DNA of 64,000 nucleotides from contig NZ_CP008953.1 in the NCBI RefSeq assembly GCF_000732925.1, positions 8,735,001 to 8,799,000 on the forward strand. Direction: 5' to 3'. Below, piece after piece: positions 33,954 through 43,182 of this stretch. Below the pieces are notes generated by a model. The model had not been told where the DNA came from and searched no databases. It saw only the letters and a program-made list of their open reading frames with translations. Source of the stretch: Amycolatopsis japonica. Lineage in GTDB: Bacteria > Actinomycetota > Actinomycetes > Mycobacteriales > Pseudonocardiaceae. The translations under genes and the position numbers were made by a program. Every line of letters begins with the position of its first letter. Positions within the stretch are counted from its first letter, which is position 1.

Positions 33954-34326
33954 CGTTTCGCTTCCCTCCCCCGTCGTTCCTCGGCCCCCAGCGAAGCCGA
34001 TCACGCACGGGGTTCGCAAGTGGCCCGGGACAGTGGACCGGAACCTGCCACGGGATCGCGACGGCAGAACGGCCGCCCCGGGTGCTGGAACAGGCCGTTT
34101 GCGTCCGCGGTAGTGATCTTGGGCGGATTCGCCGCCGGTGTCCTGTTTCGCCGCCGCGGTCACTCACCGGAGTCAAGACAAATCACGCCGACTTCCCATC
34201 TTTCGATGGTGATCTTTCACGAAGGGGCTGATCAACGGTTTACCTGCTGCTATCGTCACCGATCGGAGTCATCGGGGAACTACGGGTAGGTCGCGCCCCA
34301 TCGCGACCCGTGCGGGGAGGCACGAA

Positions 34327-34839
34327 ATGACGAGACCAGGAAGCGGCCCCCAAGGGGTCTACGACCAGATCAACGGGCCGGGGCCGCAGGCGCCTCCTCC
34401 GAACTCGGGGTTGATTCAGGGCGCTGCCGCAGCGCCGCCGCCCCCGCCGTCCCCTCCGCCGCCGAATTACGGCGAACTGGGCAGCGGACAAGCGAAGGCC
34501 GACTTCGCAGCCGCCTCGGCGAATGGTGGCTGGGAGTTCGATCCTGCCGCTATGGACGCCGTGATCAAGTCCCTCGAAGACTGCCTCGAGAGCGACTTCC
34601 GGAAGGCACGTCGCGAGGCCGACGTACTGAATCAGATCCAGCCGCCGGGCCATGAAGTCGGCAGCGAGGGATACACGGCCGCTGCGAACAACTCGGGAAG
34701 CTCCTACCAGGCCTTCATGCAGGGGGCCTGGGACTACACGAACTCGTACCTGGACACTTTGAGGCAAATCCGGACTGCGTACCAGAACCAGGATCAAGCA
34801 GCCATCGACGCACTCCGCCAGATCGGGAAGGCCGACTGA
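34327..34839 (+). CDS. Proline-rich ESX-associated (WXG100/PE-like) protein
   Basis: The 170-aa protein has a Pro/Gly-rich N terminus (GPGPQAPPPNSGLIQGAAAA, then a proline run). A helical hairpin domain follows (FDPAAMDAVIKSLEDCLESD... AFMQGAWDYTNSYLDTLRQI), with a GSEGYTAAA turn. Position as the first gene before a DUF3558 lipoprotein, a PPE-like protein and EspG indicates a type VII secretion substrate or accessory. A strong GGGAGG site precedes the ATG. It overlaps the next start by one base (TGATG). Confidence 0.75.
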   Translation: MTRPGSGPQGVYDQINGPGPQAPPPNSGLIQGAAAAPPPPPSPPPPNYGELGSGQAKADFAAASANGGWEFDPAAMDAVIKSLEDCLESDFRKARREADVLNQIQPPGHEVGSEGYTAAANNSGSSYQAFMQGAWDYTNSYLDTLRQIRTAYQNQDQAAIDALRQIGKAD

Positions 34840-35450
34840 TGCCCCACGCCAGGAAGTTCGTGTCCGTAGCCGCAGTGAGCGGTTTGCTGCTGATGAGCGG
34901 ATGCAGCGATCCCAAGACGGGCGATGCGACCTCAGCCGCCCCGACCGCGCCCACTTCGGCCCGGCTACCGGCGAACGGCGCTCCTGCTGTGACGAATCCG
35001 ATTCTGAACACCACCCAAGCCGAATCGGACCCGTGTAGCACGGTGGCCACCGCTCAGATCGAGGAACTCGGCGGAAAGGTCGAGAAGACAGAGGTCGACG
35101 ACGGGACTTTCGGAAAAAGCTGCGGCTGGATCTTCGAGGCCGGGCCAAGCAGCGTGACCGCAGGCCTCCTGCCTGGCAATAAGGAGGGGCTGAGCAGCCT
35201 CTACGCGAAACACGCGCAGGGCGGGCTCTCCACCTTCAAGCCGATCGACTCGATCGAAGGATATCCAGGCGTCATCTACGACAACGGCGGAGAAGGCAAG
35301 GGGCGGTGCGTACTCGCGGTAGGCGTGCGTGACGACCTTACCTATACGGTCACGCCGCTCCTGGCCACTGGAAACCCCATGCTGTCCGATCCCTGTGGTC
35401 TCGCTACCAAGGTTGCTGCCGCAGCGATCAAGAAGCTCAAAGGAGCTTAG
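34839..35450 (+). CDS. DUF3558 lipoprotein
   Basis: The 203-aa protein has a lipobox, LLLMSGC (Cys22), after a short signal peptide. The DUF3558 domain follows: DPCSTVATAQIEELGG, SCGWIFEAG, then CVLAVGVRDDLTYTV and DPCGLATKVAAAAIKKL. Four conserved cysteines are present beyond the lipid Cys. These lipoproteins are restricted to Actinobacteria and regularly sit in ESX-accessory clusters in Pseudonocardiaceae. The start overlaps the stop of the previous gene. Confidence 0.9.
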   Translation: MPHARKFVSVAAVSGLLLMSGCSDPKTGDATSAAPTAPTSARLPANGAPAVTNPILNTTQAESDPCSTVATAQIEELGGKVEKTEVDDGTFGKSCGWIFEAGPSSVTAGLLPGNKEGLSSLYAKHAQGGLSTFKPIDSIEGYPGVIYDNGGEGKGRCVLAVGVRDDLTYTVTPLLATGNPMLSDPCGLATKVAAAAIKKLKGA

Positions 35451-35453
35451 GCC

Positions 35454-36656
35454 ATGACCTATAGCGGCTGGGAGATATTCACCAAACTCAACGCCAATCC
35501 GTCCACGACGGAAACCCTCGACAAGGCGCAGGTCGCCTCACACAAGTTGATGGTGTTCCATGAAAACTTCAGCAAGGCCATGGAGACCAGCCAAACGGCG
35601 CTGACGTCCTTTTGGAAGGGCAAGGCCGCCGACAGCGGAACAGCAGGCCTCGCCCCGCTCATCGCGACCTCCAAGATCGCCGGCGAGAACATGGACCGCG
35701 CTCGCCAGTCGATGTACGACCAGAACGCCTCCTTCCATTACACACGCGGCAATGTCCGTCCCGTCGAGAAGGAACGCGCGGGGGACAACGGGCCCGGCGA
35801 CATCCTGTCCATCGGCGCGAGTGACGACGAGATCGCGGCGGCGAAGTTCGACTCGGACACCAAGCACAACGTCGAGATCTACGAGCCGTACTACCAGAGC
35901 ACCCAGCCGCGGCAGCAGTCGCTCGCGCCGGTTTATCCCGCCGCGCATGATCCGAACGTTTCGGCGGGGCCGATCACGCCGGATCCGATCGATCCCGGGC
36001 AGACCAAGGTCAGCGGGTTCAGCGGCGGGCCGGGCGACTCCGGGCGGCACAGCGGTCCCGGTGGGTACACCGGCGGGCCGAGTTCGTACAGCGCGCCTCC
36101 GGGGGCCGAGGGGTATCAGGCGCCGAGGCCGCCGCAGGTTCCGCCTGCGCCGAGGGTGCCGCAGGTGCCGCGTCCGGTTCCGTCACCACAGCCGAACGAT
36201 CGGACCCAACTGTCCCATTGGGACCCGAAAACACAGGTGCGGCCGGGCGACCACCGACCGCCCTCGTTCGGTCCCGGGCCAGGGAGCGGGCCCGGTGGCG
36301 GCAACGGATTCGGGCCGGGATCGGGCGGATTCAGTGGCGGTTTCGGGCCCGGCGGCGGTTTCGGGCCGGGTGGGTCGACGGGCGGGCCGGGGAGTATGGG
36401 GCCCGGTCGCGGCGTCGGCGCCGCAATGCCCGGTGAAGGGCCGATGCGCGGTACGCCGGCGGGCGGCGCCGCGGCGGCGGGTCGTGCCGGCGCGCCGGGT
36501 ATGGGCGGCGGCGGGATGGGCGCCGGTGCGGGCAAGGGCAAGGGCGGCGAGGACGAGGAGCACCAGCGCAAGATCACGCTGCAGGAAGAGGACGGCGACT
36601 CCCTCTTCGGCGGTTACGACGGTGACAAGCCGGTTCCGCCGGTGATCGGCGCGTAA
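35454..36656 (+). CDS. PPE-like / WXG-type ESX substrate with Gly/Pro-rich tail
   Basis: The 400-aa protein has an N-terminal helical domain (residues 1-110) with a WxG turn (TSFWKGKAADSG), as in PPE/WXG100 secretion substrates. A long low-complexity region rich in Gly, Pro and Ser follows (repeats such as GPGSGGFSGG and FGPGGGFGPGG). It ends in a short acidic tail EDEEHQRKITLQEEDGDSLF. The low-complexity segment is encoded by very GC-rich sequence and may vary in length between strains. The following EspG homologue, 1 nt after the stop, is the expected chaperone. Confidence 0.85.
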   Translation: MTYSGWEIFTKLNANPSTTETLDKAQVASHKLMVFHENFSKAMETSQTALTSFWKGKAADSGTAGLAPLIATSKIAGENMDRARQSMYDQNASFHYTRGNVRPVEKERAGDNGPGDILSIGASDDEIAAAKFDSDTKHNVEIYEPYYQSTQPRQQSLAPVYPAAHDPNVSAGPITPDPIDPGQTKVSGFSGGPGDSGRHSGPGGYTGGPSSYSAPPGAEGYQAPRPPQVPPAPRVPQVPRPVPSPQPNDRTQLSHWDPKTQVRPGDHRPPSFGPGPGSGPGGGNGFGPGSGGFSGGFGPGGGFGPGGSTGGPGSMGPGRGVGAAMPGEGPMRGTPAGGAAAAGRAGAPGMGGGGMGAGAGKGKGGEDEEHQRKITLQEEDGDSLFGGYDGDKPVPPVIGA

Positions 36657-36657
36657 C

Positions 36658-37401
36658 GTGCTGCAGAAACCCGTCGAACTGACGCTCCAGACCTACGAAA
36701 CCTTGCTGGACCAGCACAATCTCGGCGACATCCATCCGACGCTCGTCCGCGGCGCGCAGTGGTATCTGCCCGAGGAACGGCGCGAGCTCGCCGCCACCGC
36801 GCAGTCCGAATTGGACAGACAGGGACTGCTCAGGCGCGGCAAGATCGACGACGAATTCCTCGACACACTGCGCTTCCTGCAGCGGCCGGCGGTGGAGTAC
36901 TACTCGTGGGTGAAGTCCGAGGGACGGGAACGGACGGTTCGCGCCGCGGGCAGTGGCCGGGAAGCGGTCAACGTCGTTTTGGTCGACAAGGTCGTCTACC
37001 TGACGCCGACGCGGCCGGACACGCTGGCGCAGGATTTCACCGGTCTGCTCCCCGAGGCGCCCGCCGCGCGCACGCCGTCCTTGAACTGCTCGGAAGCCGA
37101 TCTTCAGGTCCTGATGAAGGGCGAAATGCTCATCGGCACCGGTCCGAGCATCCGCGACGCCAAGAAGATCCTCCAGTGGATCCGGTCGCCGTACACCTTC
37201 TTCGGACGGCTTTACGTCGCCATCCGTGACGGCGGCGGCAACCGGAAACGCGTCGAAAGGCCGCCGGGCTGGATGGACACCGAACACGGCCGCGTCGTGT
37301 TCGGCCCGGACGCCAAGGGCTGGGTGAGCCTCATGGGCGCCGGGCCGCACGAAATCGTCGCGAAGGTCGTCCAGCTGGAGTCGCAGCTTCGCGGACGCTA
37401 G
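36658..37401 (+). CDS. ESX secretion-associated EspG family chaperone
   Basis: The 247-aa GTG-start protein has the EspG fold: LTLQTYETLLDQHNLGDIHPTL, a YYSWV strand and the late domain IRSPYTFFGRLYVAIRDGGGNRKR. EspG chaperones keep PPE-type substrates soluble in the cytosol before type VII export. The PPE-like gene immediately upstream is the natural client. No EccC, EccD or MycP gene is in the window, so export would rely on an ESX system encoded elsewhere. The stop shares CTAG with the convergent ABC ATPase gene. Confidence 0.92.
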   Translation: MLQKPVELTLQTYETLLDQHNLGDIHPTLVRGAQWYLPEERRELAATAQSELDRQGLLRRGKIDDEFLDTLRFLQRPAVEYYSWVKSEGRERTVRAAGSGREAVNVVLVDKVVYLTPTRPDTLAQDFTGLLPEAPAARTPSLNCSEADLQVLMKGEMLIGTGPSIRDAKKILQWIRSPYTFFGRLYVAIRDGGGNRKRVERPPGWMDTEHGRVVFGPDAKGWVSLMGAGPHEIVAKVVQLESQLRGR

Positions 37402-38153
37402 CCCTGGTGGTTCGGGTTCAGGACCCGCGAGAGGAACGTCTTCGTGCGCTCCTCCTGCGGGTCCCCGATCACCTGGTCCGGCGAGCCCTGCTCGACGACG
37501 ACGCCGCCGTCCATGAACAGCACGATGTCGGCCACTTCACGCGCGAACTGCATTTCGTGCGTGACGACGAGCATCGTCATGCCCTCTTGCGCGAGTTGCC
37601 GCATGACCGCGAGGACGTCGCCGACCAGTTCGGGGTCCAGCGCCGACGTCGGCTCGTCGAACAGCATGACGTCGGGATCCATCGAAAGCGCCCTGGCGAT
37701 CGCGACGCGCTGCTGCTGCCCGCCGGAAAGCTGTGTCGGCAGCGAAGACTCCTTCTCCGCCAGCCCGACCTTCGCGAGGTTTTCCCGCGCGACGCGCTCC
37801 GCCTCTTCCTTGCCGCGTTTCAACACCTTGCGCTGAGCGACGGTGAGGTTTTCGAGCACGCTCAGGTGCGAGAACAGGTTGAACGACTGGAAGACCATGC
37901 CGATCTTCGTGCGGGCGCCGTCGATGTCGACGTCCGGGTCGGTGATCTCGCTGCCGTTGACCACGATCTTGCCCTGCTGCGGTTCCTCGAGGAGGTTGAC
38001 GCAGCGCAGCAGCGTCGATTTGCCGGAACCCGACGGGCCGATGATGCAGACGACCTGGCCCCGCTGGACCTCCAGGTCGATGCCCTTGAGCACCTCGAGC
38101 TCGCCGAACGCCTTGTGCAGTCCCGAAACTTCGACGATCGTCTGGGTGCTCAT
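37398..38153 (-). CDS. Amino-acid (glutamate-type) ABC transporter ATP-binding protein
   Basis: The 251-aa protein has Walker A GPSGSGKST, Q-loop MVFQSFNLFSHLSVLENL, signature LSGGQQQRVAIARAL, Walker B DVMLFDEPTSALD and the switch His VTHEMQFA. This is the GlnQ/GluA polar-amino-acid importer class. The start ATG 38153 overlaps the permease stop by 4 nt (ATGA). It is last in a binding-protein, permease, ATPase operon on the minus strand. Confidence 0.95.
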   Translation of the reverse strand: MSTQTIVEVSGLHKAFGELEVLKGIDLEVQRGQVVCIIGPSGSGKSTLLRCVNLLEEPQQGKIVVNGSEITDPDVDIDGARTKIGMVFQSFNLFSHLSVLENLTVAQRKVLKRGKEEAERVARENLAKVGLAEKESSLPTQLSGGQQQRVAIARALSMDPDVMLFDEPTSALDPELVGDVLAVMRQLAQEGMTMLVVTHEMQFAREVADIVLFMDGGVVVEQGSPDQVIGDPQEERTKTFLSRVLNPNHQG

Positions 38154-38956
38154 ACCGTTCCTCCGCCGGGCACTCCGGCTCCGTATTTCTTCTCTAGCCG
38201 CTGCTGCAGGATCGACAGCGGAATGGTGATGACGAGGTAGCACAGACCGGCGACGACGATCGGGGTCAGGCCCTTGGCCTCCAGCAGCGCTTGACGGCTG
38301 AACTGTGCGAGTTCCTGCTGCGCCGGGGTGGTGCCGAGCAGGAACGCGAGCGAAGAGTCCTTCGTCAGCATGATCAGCTCGTTGGCCAGCGGCGGCAGGA
38401 TGATCCGGAACGCCTGCGGGATCACGACGGTGATCATCGTGCGGGCGGGTGACATGCCGAGCGAACGCGCGGCCTCGACCTGTCCGCGCGGCACCGCCTG
38501 GATACCGGCGCGAATGGTCTCCGCCATGTAGGCCGACGACACGATGCCCAGCGCCAGCATGATCGACACGTTCCGTGGCAGGAACACGTTCGGGAAGGCG
38601 ATCGGCACTCCGACACCGACCGCCAGGAAGATCAGCAGCGCGGGCAGGCCGCGGAAGAACTCGATGTACCCGCGCGCGAACCAGCGGTACGGGCCGACCG
38701 AAGACAGTCTCATCAGCGCGAGCAGGAGCCCGAGGCCGAGGCCGAGCGCGAAGCCCAGCGCGGTGAAAACGATCGTGTTCTTCAGTGCGACGGTGATGAC
38801 GTCCGGGAACTGCTTCGCGGCGACTTCGAGGTCGAAGAACGCCTTGCCCAGCCGTCCCCAGTCGGCCAGCAGCGCGAACACCACGACGATCACCAGCAGC
38901 AGACCGTACTGCGCCCACCGGAACGCCGATCGTCGCTGGCGGCGGCTCAGAGCCAT
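38150..38956 (-). CDS. Amino-acid ABC transporter permease
   Basis: The protein is 268 aa from ATG 38956 (GAGGAG nearby). It begins with a basic segment and has five to six helices. The His/Glu/Gln permease family signature GALxNTIxxxxxGxxxGxxLA appears as VALKNTIVFTALGFALGLGL, and YIEFFRGLPALLIFLAVGVG is the conserved RGLP stretch. The EAA loop is VEAARSLGMSPARTMITVVIPQA. It is the single membrane subunit, probably a homodimer. Its product imports glutamate or a related amino acid with the adjacent ATPase and binding protein. Confidence 0.95.
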   Translation of the reverse strand: MALSRRQRRSAFRWAQYGLLLVIVVVFALLADWGRLGKAFFDLEVAAKQFPDVITVALKNTIVFTALGFALGLGLGLLLALMRLSSVGPYRWFARGYIEFFRGLPALLIFLAVGVGVPIAFPNVFLPRNVSIMLALGIVSSAYMAETIRAGIQAVPRGQVEAARSLGMSPARTMITVVIPQAFRIILPPLANELIMLTKDSSLAFLLGTTPAQQELAQFSRQALLEAKGLTPIVVAGLCYLVITIPLSILQQRLEKKYGAGVPGGGTV

Positions 38957-39026
38957 TTCTCTCCTCAAACAGGTGGTGACAAGCCTGTGGCCGGTGCACT
39001 GGGCACCGGCCACAGAGGACGGATTA

Positions 39027-39848
39027 TCAACCGGCGGCCGGGCTGCCCGGCTGCCAGGTCGGCGCCTTGCCGAACCACTTCTGGTAGATCTGCGCGTACG
39101 AGCCGTCGGCGACCGAAGCCTTGAGGACCTCGTTGACCTGGTTGACGAGGGCGGTGTTACCCGACTTCACGCCGATACCGTAGAACTCGTTGGTCTTGAA
39201 CTCCGTGACGACGGTCGTGTCCGGGTTCGTCTTCACGAAGTCGTAGAGCACACCGTTGTCGTTGATGCCCGCGTCGATCTGGCCGCTCTTCACCGCCTGC
39301 TCCAGCAGCGCGAGGTCGTCGAAGGTGACGATTTCGGCGCCGACGGCCTTTTCCTTGCCGTAGTCGGCGCCGGTGGTGGCCGACTGGACGCCGATCTTCT
39401 TGCCGGCGACGTTGCTCAGGTCCTTGATCGGCGAACCGGTCTTGACCAGCAGCGCCTGCGACGCCTCGAAGTACGGGTCGGAGAAGGCGAACTTCGCCTT
39501 GCGCTTGTCGTTGATCGTCATCCCGGCGGCGGCGAGGTCGCACTGGCCCGTGTTCATCGCCTCGCCGGACTCGATGTTCTCGAAGGCGATGTCGACGATG
39601 CTCTGCTCGACGCCCAGCTTCTTCGCCACGAGGTCGACCAGGTCGACGTCGAAGCCGACGATCTTGTCGCCCTGCTTGACCTGGAACGGCTGGTAGGGCA
39701 GGTGCGTGCAGGTGGTGAGCTTGCCGGAGGCGACGAGCTGGACGCCACCGGCCGCGGTGCTCTGCCCACCTTCTTCGCCACACGCGGTCAGCGCACCCGC
39801 GGCTAGGGCGAGCGCCGGGATCAGGGCGAGCGCTTTCAATCGGGCCAC
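39027..39848 (-). CDS. Glutamate-type ABC transporter substrate-binding lipoprotein
   Basis: The protein is 273 aa from GTG 39848, chosen for the AGGAG site 7 nt upstream. It has a signal peptide with lipobox LTAC (Cys about 22). The periplasmic-binding type 2 fold is shown by TCTHLPYQPFQVKQGDKIVGFDVDLVDLVAKKLG, AGMTINDKRKAKFAFSDPYFEASQALLV and the ligand region VQSATTGADYGKEKAVG. GluB/GlnH-like proteins bind glutamate, glutamine or cystine; the exact ligand is not determined. It is the first gene of the importer operon. Confidence 0.94.
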   Translation of the reverse strand: MARLKALALIPALALAAGALTACGEEGGQSTAAGGVQLVASGKLTTCTHLPYQPFQVKQGDKIVGFDVDLVDLVAKKLGVEQSIVDIAFENIESGEAMNTGQCDLAAAGMTINDKRKAKFAFSDPYFEASQALLVKTGSPIKDLSNVAGKKIGVQSATTGADYGKEKAVGAEIVTFDDLALLEQAVKSGQIDAGINDNGVLYDFVKTNPDTTVVTEFKTNEFYGIGVKSGNTALVNQVNEVLKASVADGSYAQIYQKWFGKAPTWQPGSPAAG

Positions 39849-40033
39849 GTCGTCACTCCTTGTAGTTCCCATGTGTCGAGAGCATGCATAGTGCCACTCA
39901 TCCGGCGGCAAGCACAGCACCGAGACGTTACAGCGCTGTTTCCAGCGAAGATCGTCCCGACAACGGGAGGGAGCCGACCTCGGTCCCGGTGGGTCCCGAC
40001 AGAGGTTCAACCGGCCCAGCACGGGAAACACGA

Positions 40034-40053
40034 TGGGGCGCCGAAGCGCCCCA
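40034..40053 (-). terminator. Hairpin after the small secreted protein gene
   Basis: An 8-bp perfect stem, TGGGGCGC-CGAA-GCGCCCCA, with a tetraloop lies 12 bp beyond the stop codon at 40066. The remaining 39849-40033 segment has no gene. Confidence 0.65.
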
Positions 40054-40065
40054 CCGCCGCCCTAT

Positions 40066-40353
40066 CTACTTGGGCCAATATTGGAACCTGTAGCCGTTGT
40101 AGCAGATACCCGCACAACTGGGGTCGACAGGAAAGTACTCGAGCGGCCCGACGTTGTAATACCGGGCGAATTCGCTCCGCTCACGGATACAGCTATCGTA
40201 GTTGTGACCGCACCAACGACTCGTGACATCCATTACGCCGACACTGGTCGACGGCGCCGCGGCACCGTCCTGAGCTGCCATCGCGACACCCGGAACGGCC
40301 AGCGCCGCCACTGCGGCACCGGCCACGACGAACGTTTTCACAAGATTCTTCAC
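40066..40353 (-). CDS. Small secreted protein with four cysteines
   Basis: The 95-aa protein has a clear Sec signal peptide (MKNLVKTFVVAGAAVAALAV, cleavage after AMA near residue 26). The mature part of about 69 residues has four cysteines (RWCGHN, DSCIRE, PSCAG, GICYNG) and many aromatic residues, suggesting a disulfide-stabilised extracellular peptide. I recognise no family. Base composition is lower in GC than its neighbours, a possible sign of acquisition. It stands alone between the importer and the ATP-grasp operon. GGGGAA precedes the ATG. Confidence 0.72.
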   Translation of the reverse strand: MKNLVKTFVVAGAAVAALAVPGVAMAAQDGAAAPSTSVGVMDVTSRWCGHNYDSCIRERSEFARYYNVGPLEYFPVDPSCAGICYNGYRFQYWPK

Positions 40354-40562
40354 AATTCCCCTTGTAAATTGCAGGTGAAATTCAGAGCCTGCTTATCCAG
40401 CAGGTAATACGCGAATCAACGAGTTTTACGCATGGCGAAACGCCGAACAGAATCCAACCTTCCCCAGTCAGGTTCGAATACGCCCGGCGAGGCTAGCATC
40501 AGGCTGATCATTCCGCCAAGCCAACCCGGGCATCTCGCGCCGAACGGGGTACATAGGTCACG

Positions 40563-42224
40563 ATGACCCCCATGAACAACAACTCGGCGCCGCGCCTCCC
40601 ACCCGCGGGCCGCCGCCCGCGGACGACGACGTCGGCCCGGCGCGCGGCGAAACCCGGGGCGCAGTTCGACGGCTATCTCTCGCCGTCGCGGCCACACGCG
40701 GGCGCGTACGACGAGATGTTCACCGCCGACGGCACGGTCCGCCAGCCGTACCGCGCGCTGTACGAATCGATCTCCGCGCTGACGTCGGCGGACCTTTCGT
40801 CCCGGTCTGCGGCGATCGACCGGGCCATGGTGGACCAGGGCATCACGTTCTCGCTGTCGGGCCAGGAACGCCCATTCCCGCTCGACCTGGTGCCGCGCGT
40901 GATCACCACCGCCGAATGGAGCAAACTCGAACGCGGTGTGGCGCAACGGGTCCGCGCGCTCGAAGCCTTTCTCGCCGACGTGTACGGCGACCGGCAGATC
41001 CTGCGTGACGGCGTTCTGCCGCGACGGCTGATCACCTCGTGCGAGCATTTCCAGCGCGAGGCGTTCGGGATCAATCCGCCCAACGGCGTCCGCATCCATG
41101 TGTCCGGTGTGGACCTGGTGCGCGACGAGGAGGGCACCTTCCGGGTGCTGGAGGACAACCTCCGCAACCCGTCCGGCGTGTCGTACGTGATGGAGAACCG
41201 CCGCACGATGGCGCGCGTGTTCCCGGACCTGTTCGCCCAGCACCGGGTGCGCCCGGTCGGCGATTACGCCTCGCATCTGCTGCGCGCGCTCCGGGCGGCG
41301 GCCGCGGCGAACGTCGCCGACCCGATGGTCGTCGTGCTCACCCCCGGCGTCCACAACTCCGCGTATTTCGAGCATTCGCTGCTGGCCCGGCTGATGGGGG
41401 TCGAGCTGGTCGAGGGCCGCGACATGTTCTGCCGGGACAACGTCGTCTACCTGCGCACCACCGAGGGCGAGCGGCAGGTCGACGTCATCTACCGGCGGAT
41501 CGACGACGAGTTCCTCGATCCGGTGCACTACCGGCCGGATTCCGTGCTCGGCGTGGCCGGCATCCTCAACGCGGCGCGCGCGGGCAACGTGGTGATCGCG
41601 AACGCGGTCGGCAACGGCGTCGGTGACGACAAGCTCGTCTACACCTACGTGCCCGAGATGGTGAAGTACTACCTCAACGAGAAGCCGCTGCTGCCCAACG
41701 TCGACACCTTCCGGTGCTGGCTGCCGGACGAGTTCGACCACGTCATGCAGCATATGGACGAGCTGGTGATCAAACCGGTCGAAGGTTCGGGCGGGTACGG
41801 CATCGTGTTCGGCCCGGAGGCGACGCAGGCGGAGCTGACCGCGCTCAAACGCAAGGTCCGGGCGCACAAACGCGGCTGGATCGCCCAGCCGGTGGTCCAG
41901 CTGTCCACCGTTCCGTCCAAAGTGGACGACAGACTGGCGCCACGGCACGTCGATCTCCGGCCGTTCGCGGTCAACGACGGCAAGGAGATCTTCGTCCTGC
42001 CGGGCGGGCTGACCCGGGTCGCGCTCCCCGAGGGCAGCCTGGTGGTCAACTCGTCGCAGGGCGGCGGTTCCAAGGACACCTGGGTGCTGGCGCCGCGATC
42101 CTCGACGGCGGAACGGGAACTGGAGCGGCCCGCACTCGGCGCACTGTCCCAAGTAGACGGTCTGGTCGCCGAACAGGGCCCGGAGCTGACCACCACCCAG
42201 CAACAGCAGCAGCAACAGGCATAA
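40563..42224 (+). CDS. Circularly permuted type 2 ATP-grasp protein
   Basis: The 553-aa protein matches the DUF404/DUF407 fused family: the start region FDGYLSPSRPHAGAYDEMFT, RALEAFLADVYGDRQILRDGVLPRRL, LVRDEEGTFRVLEDNLRNPSGVSYVMENR and the nucleotide-binding GSGGYGIVFG. It ends in a poly-Gln tail (QQQQQQQ). These ATP-grasp enzymes pair with alpha-E and transglutaminase-like proteins, as here, in a probable peptide-ligating or protein-modifying system of unknown product. The next gene starts 11 bp downstream. Confidence 0.93.
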   Translation: MTPMNNNSAPRLPPAGRRPRTTTSARRAAKPGAQFDGYLSPSRPHAGAYDEMFTADGTVRQPYRALYESISALTSADLSSRSAAIDRAMVDQGITFSLSGQERPFPLDLVPRVITTAEWSKLERGVAQRVRALEAFLADVYGDRQILRDGVLPRRLITSCEHFQREAFGINPPNGVRIHVSGVDLVRDEEGTFRVLEDNLRNPSGVSYVMENRRTMARVFPDLFAQHRVRPVGDYASHLLRALRAAAAANVADPMVVVLTPGVHNSAYFEHSLLARLMGVELVEGRDMFCRDNVVYLRTTEGERQVDVIYRRIDDEFLDPVHYRPDSVLGVAGILNAARAGNVVIANAVGNGVGDDKLVYTYVPEMVKYYLNEKPLLPNVDTFRCWLPDEFDHVMQHMDELVIKPVEGSGGYGIVFGPEATQAELTALKRKVRAHKRGWIAQPVVQLSTVPSKVDDRLAPRHVDLRPFAVNDGKEIFVLPGGLTRVALPEGSLVVNSSQGGGSKDTWVLAPRSSTAERELERPALGALSQVDGLVAEQGPELTTTQQQQQQQA

Positions 42225-42234
42225 GGGAGTTGAT

Positions 42235-43182
42235 GTGCTCGCCCGCAACGCGGAATCGCTGTACTGGATCGGCCGGTACGTCGAACGCGCCGATGACACC
42301 TCCCGGATCCTCAACGTCTCCGTGCATCAGCTGCTCGAAGACGCGAGCGTCGACCCGGACCACGCGAGCCGCCAGCTGCTCGCCGTCCTCGGCATCTCGC
42401 CGGAGGGCATGGACACCCTCGACGTGTGGAAGCTGACCGAACTGGTCGCCTACGCCAAGGACAATCCGGCGTCCATCGTCGGCTCGATCAACTCGGCCCG
42501 CGAGAACACGCGCGGTGCCCGCGAGGTCGTCTCGACCGAGCTGTGGGAATGCCTGAACGCGACGTGGAACGCGGTGCCGGACAGGCAGCGGTACGCGCGC
42601 CGCGCCGGGCCGCACGCGTTCCTCTCCTTCGTGGAGGAGCGCGCGGCGATGTTCGCCGGGCTCGCCGATTCGACGATGAGCCGCGACGACGGCTGGCTGT
42701 TCATGGTGCTCGGGCGCTCGGTCGAACGCGCGGACATGGTGGTGCGGCTGCTGCTCTCGCGAGTGCAGGACAGCGCGTCGTCACCCGGCTGGATCACCGT
42801 GCTCCGTTCGGCGGGCGCGCAGGACACGTACCTGCGGACTTATCGCGGCGCGCTCGACGCCGCCCGGGTCGTGCAGTTCCTGTTGCGGGACACGCTCTTC
42901 CCGCGTTCGGTGTTCCACGCGTTGCGCCAGGCGGAGGAATGCCTGGAGCGGCTGGACCCCGGCGTCAACTCGCGTGCCAACGAGAAGTCCGAGGCTCTGC
43001 GGCAGCTCGGCCGCGCGCGCAGCGAGCTGGAGTTCCTGCGGCCATCGGATCTGCTGGAGGACCTGCCGAAACGGCTCGGCGCCCTGCAGACCTCGATCAA
43101 GGACATCGGCGACGCGGTTTCGGTGCAGTACTTCCATTCGTCGCCTTGGGTGGCCTGGAGCGGTGCGGAGGTTTCGCTGTGA
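42235..43182 (+). CDS. Alpha-E domain protein (DUF403)
   Basis: The 315-aa GTG-start protein begins LARNAESLYWIGRYVERADDTSRILNV, the family signature. It continues as an all-helical protein with LVGSINSARENTRGAREVVSTELWE-like and MLGRSVERADMVVRLLL motifs. It has no known catalytic activity of its own, but is invariably linked to the ATP-grasp protein upstream. The stop codon overlaps the next start (GTGA), implying translational coupling. Confidence 0.93.
   Translation: MLARNAESLYWIGRYVERADDTSRILNVSVHQLLEDASVDPDHASRQLLAVLGISPEGMDTLDVWKLTELVAYAKDNPASIVGSINSARENTRGAREVVSTELWECLNATWNAVPDRQRYARRAGPHAFLSFVEERAAMFAGLADSTMSRDDGWLFMVLGRSVERADMVVRLLLSRVQDSASSPGWITVLRSAGAQDTYLRTYRGALDAARVVQFLLRDTLFPRSVFHALRQAEECLERLDPGVNSRANEKSEALRQLGRARSELEFLRPSDLLEDLPKRLGALQTSIKDIGDAVSVQYFHSSPWVAWSGAEVSL

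Noticed and set aside
36183..36577. Minus-strand proline-rich frames antisense to the PPE-like tail
   Set aside because: They are mirror images of a Gly-rich GC-biased sequence with no start signal.
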